This document shows positions 27,938 to 29,980 of a stretch of 29,980 nucleotides of DNA, in pieces. Position 1 is the stretch's first letter; every line of letters starts with the position of its first letter. Source of the stretch: a virus. Below the pieces are notes generated by a model. The model made no database searches and was not told where the DNA came from. It worked only from the letters and a program-made list of their open reading frames with translations. Position numbers and translations under genes: made by a program. The stretch spans positions 1 through 29,980 of IMG/VR virus record IMGVR_UViG_3300035207_000026, one strand, 5' to 3'.

Positions 27938-29501
27938 ATGGCTGTTTATCCGCAAAATATTTTGCAACAAGTCCAAACTTATCAACGATCAGGTTTAGGA
28001 ATATTACTTAACTTATGCTGTCATTTATCGACCGCAAATACAAAATTTAAAGATTTTGATCAAATTACGGCTTAAAAGTTAGGTCCGCCATAAAGAAATT
28101 TATGGTTGTAACTGGGTGAACTCATGGGAAGTCTCTAAAGAGATAATCATGATCCAAGCTCCGAAAGGAGAAGGTGCAACGACTAGACCGAAAGGTCGTA
28201 CTCTCAAGTGAGAGGAAGTGCCCAGCCCCGAAAGGGTGAAGATATAGTCTGATCTGCTAGGTGACTAGTAGCTGCCAAAAAGGCGGGTTGAGAATAACGA
28301 ACTCAATTGAACATAAATGAACTTAGGAAGCACGGTCACGTTTGACCTACCACCGAGATTTACTACTACTCAAGGTTTAGTTGCATCTTGGCAAGCTGCA
28401 TCTCAACGCGTACAACAATTAGTTGCTGATCAATCAAATAACACCTCTTTCACTGTTACATCACAACAACGTATTTTTAACTTAGAAAAAGGTGAAGAAG
28501 ATTATACCAAAGTATTTGGCCGATCTGCTATTGCAGAACTTGCTAACTTGGTTGAAGGTAACATTGCTAAAAATTGGGATTCTTCAGTTGTATCTCAAGT
28601 CGATGGAACAACTAATACCTTTTCAGGACCGTATCGCTTTTACGGAAACGGCAGTGATTCCATAAGTTCTTATCAGCAATTAGCTCAGATGGTTATGTTG
28701 TTCAAAAATTACGGCTCTGTTGCTACTGGTATGAAAGTTTATTTACCAGATACTATTATACCCAGTATAGTAGGAAATGGTCTAAATCAGTTCAGCCCTC
28801 AAAGAAATGACGATATTGCTATGAGCTGGAATGTTGGCAGTTTTGGTACACCTCCTGTTGAATATTACCAATCTAACTTAATGCCAATTCACGTTTCTGG
28901 TAATACTGGTGTTAATGCTCAGACCCTTACAATTGTCAGCACTAATGATCCAACTGGTCAAAATGTTACTCAATTGACAGTCTCTGGAGCATCTAATAGT
29001 GATTCTAATGCTATTAAATCTGGTGACTTATTTCAGTTTAAAGATGGAGTCTCTAACCAACCTAATATGCGTTATTTGACTTTCGTTGGCCATTATCAAT
29101 CTGCAAATCCAGTTCAATTTAGAGCTGTTAATGATGCTGGTTCTAATGCTTCAGGTGTTGTTACATTTAGTATTACACCAGCACTTAATTGGGCAGGTGG
29201 AGCTAATCAAAACTTAAATAATCCTATTGCTGCGGGAATGCAATTATTGACCTTACCTTCTCATCGTGCAGGTGGCGTATTAGGTGATAATGGATTGTTT
29301 ATTGCAATGCCTCAATTACCTGAACAAAGACCTTACGATACTGCAAATGAATATGATAAAGATACTGGTGCATCTATTCGTTTAACATATGGTTCTTTAT
29401 TCGGACAAAACCAAACTGGTATGGTATATGATGAAGTTCATGGATCAGTTATTGTTCCTGAATATTCAATGCGTATTGTTATACCATTGTCTCAAGGATA
29501 A
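27938..29501 (+). CDS. Major capsid (coat) protein, P22 gp5-like, split by a group I intron
   Basis: Exon 1 is 27938-28072 (45 codons, MAVYPQNILQQVQTYQRSGL to DFDQITA). Exon 2 is 28320-29501 (393 codons plus stop, NLGSTVTFDLPPRFTTTQG onward). Joined they give 438 residues (P22 gp5: 430) with a seamless reading frame at ITA|NLGS. The P22-type coat has an N-arm, a spine helix (WQAASQRVQQLVADQ) and inserted beta domain features; the C-terminus ends MRIVIPLSQG. Without splicing translation stops at codon 46 (UAA), so capsid yield depends on splicing. An AUG at 28317, the last intron bases, could start exon 2 alone but has no ribosome site. GTAGGGAG (27923-27930) precedes the exon 1 ATG. Confidence 0.85.
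28073..28319 (+). ncRNA. Group I self-splicing intron (IA-type) in the coat gene
   Basis: 247 nt, no ORF. Assigned elements: P1 exon GGCU (28069-28072) with GGUC (28082-28085), U-G at the splice site; P10 AAGUU (28076-28080) with exon 2 AACUU; P2 CCATAAA/TTTATGG, GAAA loop; P3 CTGGGT (28112) with GCCCAG (28220); P4 TCATGG/TCATGA; P5 TCTC/GAGA; P6 CTCC/GGAG, GAAA loop; P7 GACTA (28181) with TAGTC (28245); P7.1 GACC/GGTC, GAAA loop; P7.2 CTCTC/GAGAG; P8 CCC/GGG, GAAA loop; P9 CTGCTAG/CTAGTAG, GTGA loop; P9.1 and P9.2 follow. The terminal base is G (omega-G, 28319). P7.1 and P7.2 together point to subgroup IA. Guanosine-initiated self-splicing is known for the class; activity here is inferred. 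Confidence 0.92.
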
Positions 29502-29510
29502 ACTCGTCTC

Positions 29511-29535
29511 GGGCGAGCATACTCGCCCTTTTTTT
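29511..29535 (+). terminator. Intrinsic terminator after the coat gene
   Basis: GGGCGAG/CTCGCCC stem with loop CATA and seven Ts, 10 bp after the coat stop. It would give coat and scaffold a shared strong transcript end, with the next gene expressed by read-through or another promoter. Confidence 0.85.
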
Positions 29536-29559
29536 AAACTTATTTAAAAGGATTTAAAT

Positions 29560-29980
29560 ATGTTCAGTAACTCTCAAATTCAGAACAATCCTGTTTATTC
29601 ATTACCACATTTATATGTTTCTGGTATGAATATTTCTGCTGCATCAAATACTGTTATTGCAATTGCTCCAGGACAGGCTCGTGACATGAACAATGTTATT
29701 GATATGCCGGTTTCTTTCCAAAATTTACAAGGGAATATTGTTCCGCCTGTTTTGGATTTTGGATATCAACAACCATTATTTATTAATTCTGCTGTTAATG
29801 GTGCTAATGGTTTAGATCAAGGTTCTATTGCTGCAAGTTCTAATTATTTCGTATGGTTAATTGGAGATTCTCGCGGGTATAAACCAGTTGCAGGTCTATT
29901 AAGCTTATATAGCAATGCATTTCCTCTTTTACCTCTCGGATATGATTCTTTATTAAGATTAGGTTTTGTATCGACTGGCG
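29560..29980 (+). CDS. Virion protein downstream of coat (partial, runs off the right edge)
   Basis: The first 140 residues are visible, open at the right end. The ATG follows AAAAGGATTTAAAT, the late-gene ribosome site. The start (MFSNSQIQNNPVYSLPHLYV, then SGMNISAASNTVIAIAPGQA and RDMNNVIDM) is beta-rich and reminiscent of small phage proteins with a 'GxxxSxxxxxTVxVxxGxxRDxxNxxDI' core that lie after coat or tail genes. Likely a head-fibre or head-decoration protein; exact family not certain. Confidence 0.6.
   Translation, partial: MFSNSQIQNNPVYSLPHLYVSGMNISAASNTVIAIAPGQARDMNNVIDMPVSFQNLQGNIVPPVLDFGYQQPLFINSAVNGANGLDQGSIAASSNYFVWLIGDSRGYKPVAGLLSLYSNAFPLLPLGYDSLLRLGFVSTG

Noticed and set aside
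28073-28319. Homing endonuclease inside the coat intron
   Set aside because: No reading frame of useful length exists in the 247 nt.
28317-29501. Coat protein as an independent 394-aa gene starting at ATG 28317
   Set aside because: No ribosome site precedes it, and it lacks the N-terminal 45 residues that exon 1 supplies in frame after splicing.
1-29980. Integrase, transposase or insertion sequence
   Set aside because: No such gene or terminal inverted repeats with a target duplication were seen.

Overview
This window is part of the genome of an AT-rich, tailed, double-stranded DNA phage (or prophage) with a P22-like, podovirus-type head assembly set. The diagnostic genes are a P22-type portal protein, a scaffolding protein, a P22 gp5-like coat protein and a TerL with an ATPase and a nuclease half. 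Shine-Dalgarno sites are clear throughout (AGGAG, or AAAAGGATTT before virion genes). The host is probably an AT-rich Gram-negative bacterium, but nothing in the window names it. I see no integrase.

Layout. (1) 1-7.0 kb, + strand: the end of a virion gene, then a run of fibre/spike-like proteins sharing Ser/Thr/Asn-rich repeats and recurring modules, closed by a terminator. (2) 7.06-9.5 kb, - strand: an early recombination operon (DUF669-like protein, Gp157-like protein, RecT/Rad52-like annealing protein, two small unknowns) headed by a ribbon-helix-helix (RHH) gene, with a 12-bp palindrome on the promoter. (3) 9.6-13.8 kb, + strand: a primase-helicase, an iteron-rich origin-like region, a VRR-NUC nuclease and a GH24 endolysin. 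(4) 13.8-16.2 kb: small regulators (three RHH-type genes, a DUF551 protein, a DUF1640-like protein) around two divergent promoters. (5) 16.2-20.7 kb: TerS and TerL, separated by about 2.6 kb of tiny overlapping genes, many of them single membrane helices. (6) 20.8-22.9 kb: portal. (7) 22.9-27.1 kb: an accessory block between portal and scaffold, where P22 has nothing. It holds tiny genes, a structured RNA element, a sigma region 4/alpha-CTD-like fusion, a degenerate initiator-tRNA-like sequence, two candidate small RNAs, a fibre protein and a reverse-strand excisionase-like gene. (8) 27.1-29.98 kb: scaffold, coat gene and the start of another virion gene.

The clearest unusual finding is a compact 247-nt group I intron (subgroup IA-like, with P1-P10 all assignable and no homing endonuclease) that interrupts the coat gene. 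Its first three bases are an in-frame UAA stop, so full coat protein (438 aa) can only be made from spliced RNA. Secondary points of interest are the RNA-rich accessory block (24.1-25.4 kb and 27.0-27.1 kb), the transcription-factor-like fusion encoded inside it, and the iteron array after the helicase gene.

Functions were assigned by reading motifs by eye. No database search was run, so family names for short proteins are tentative.
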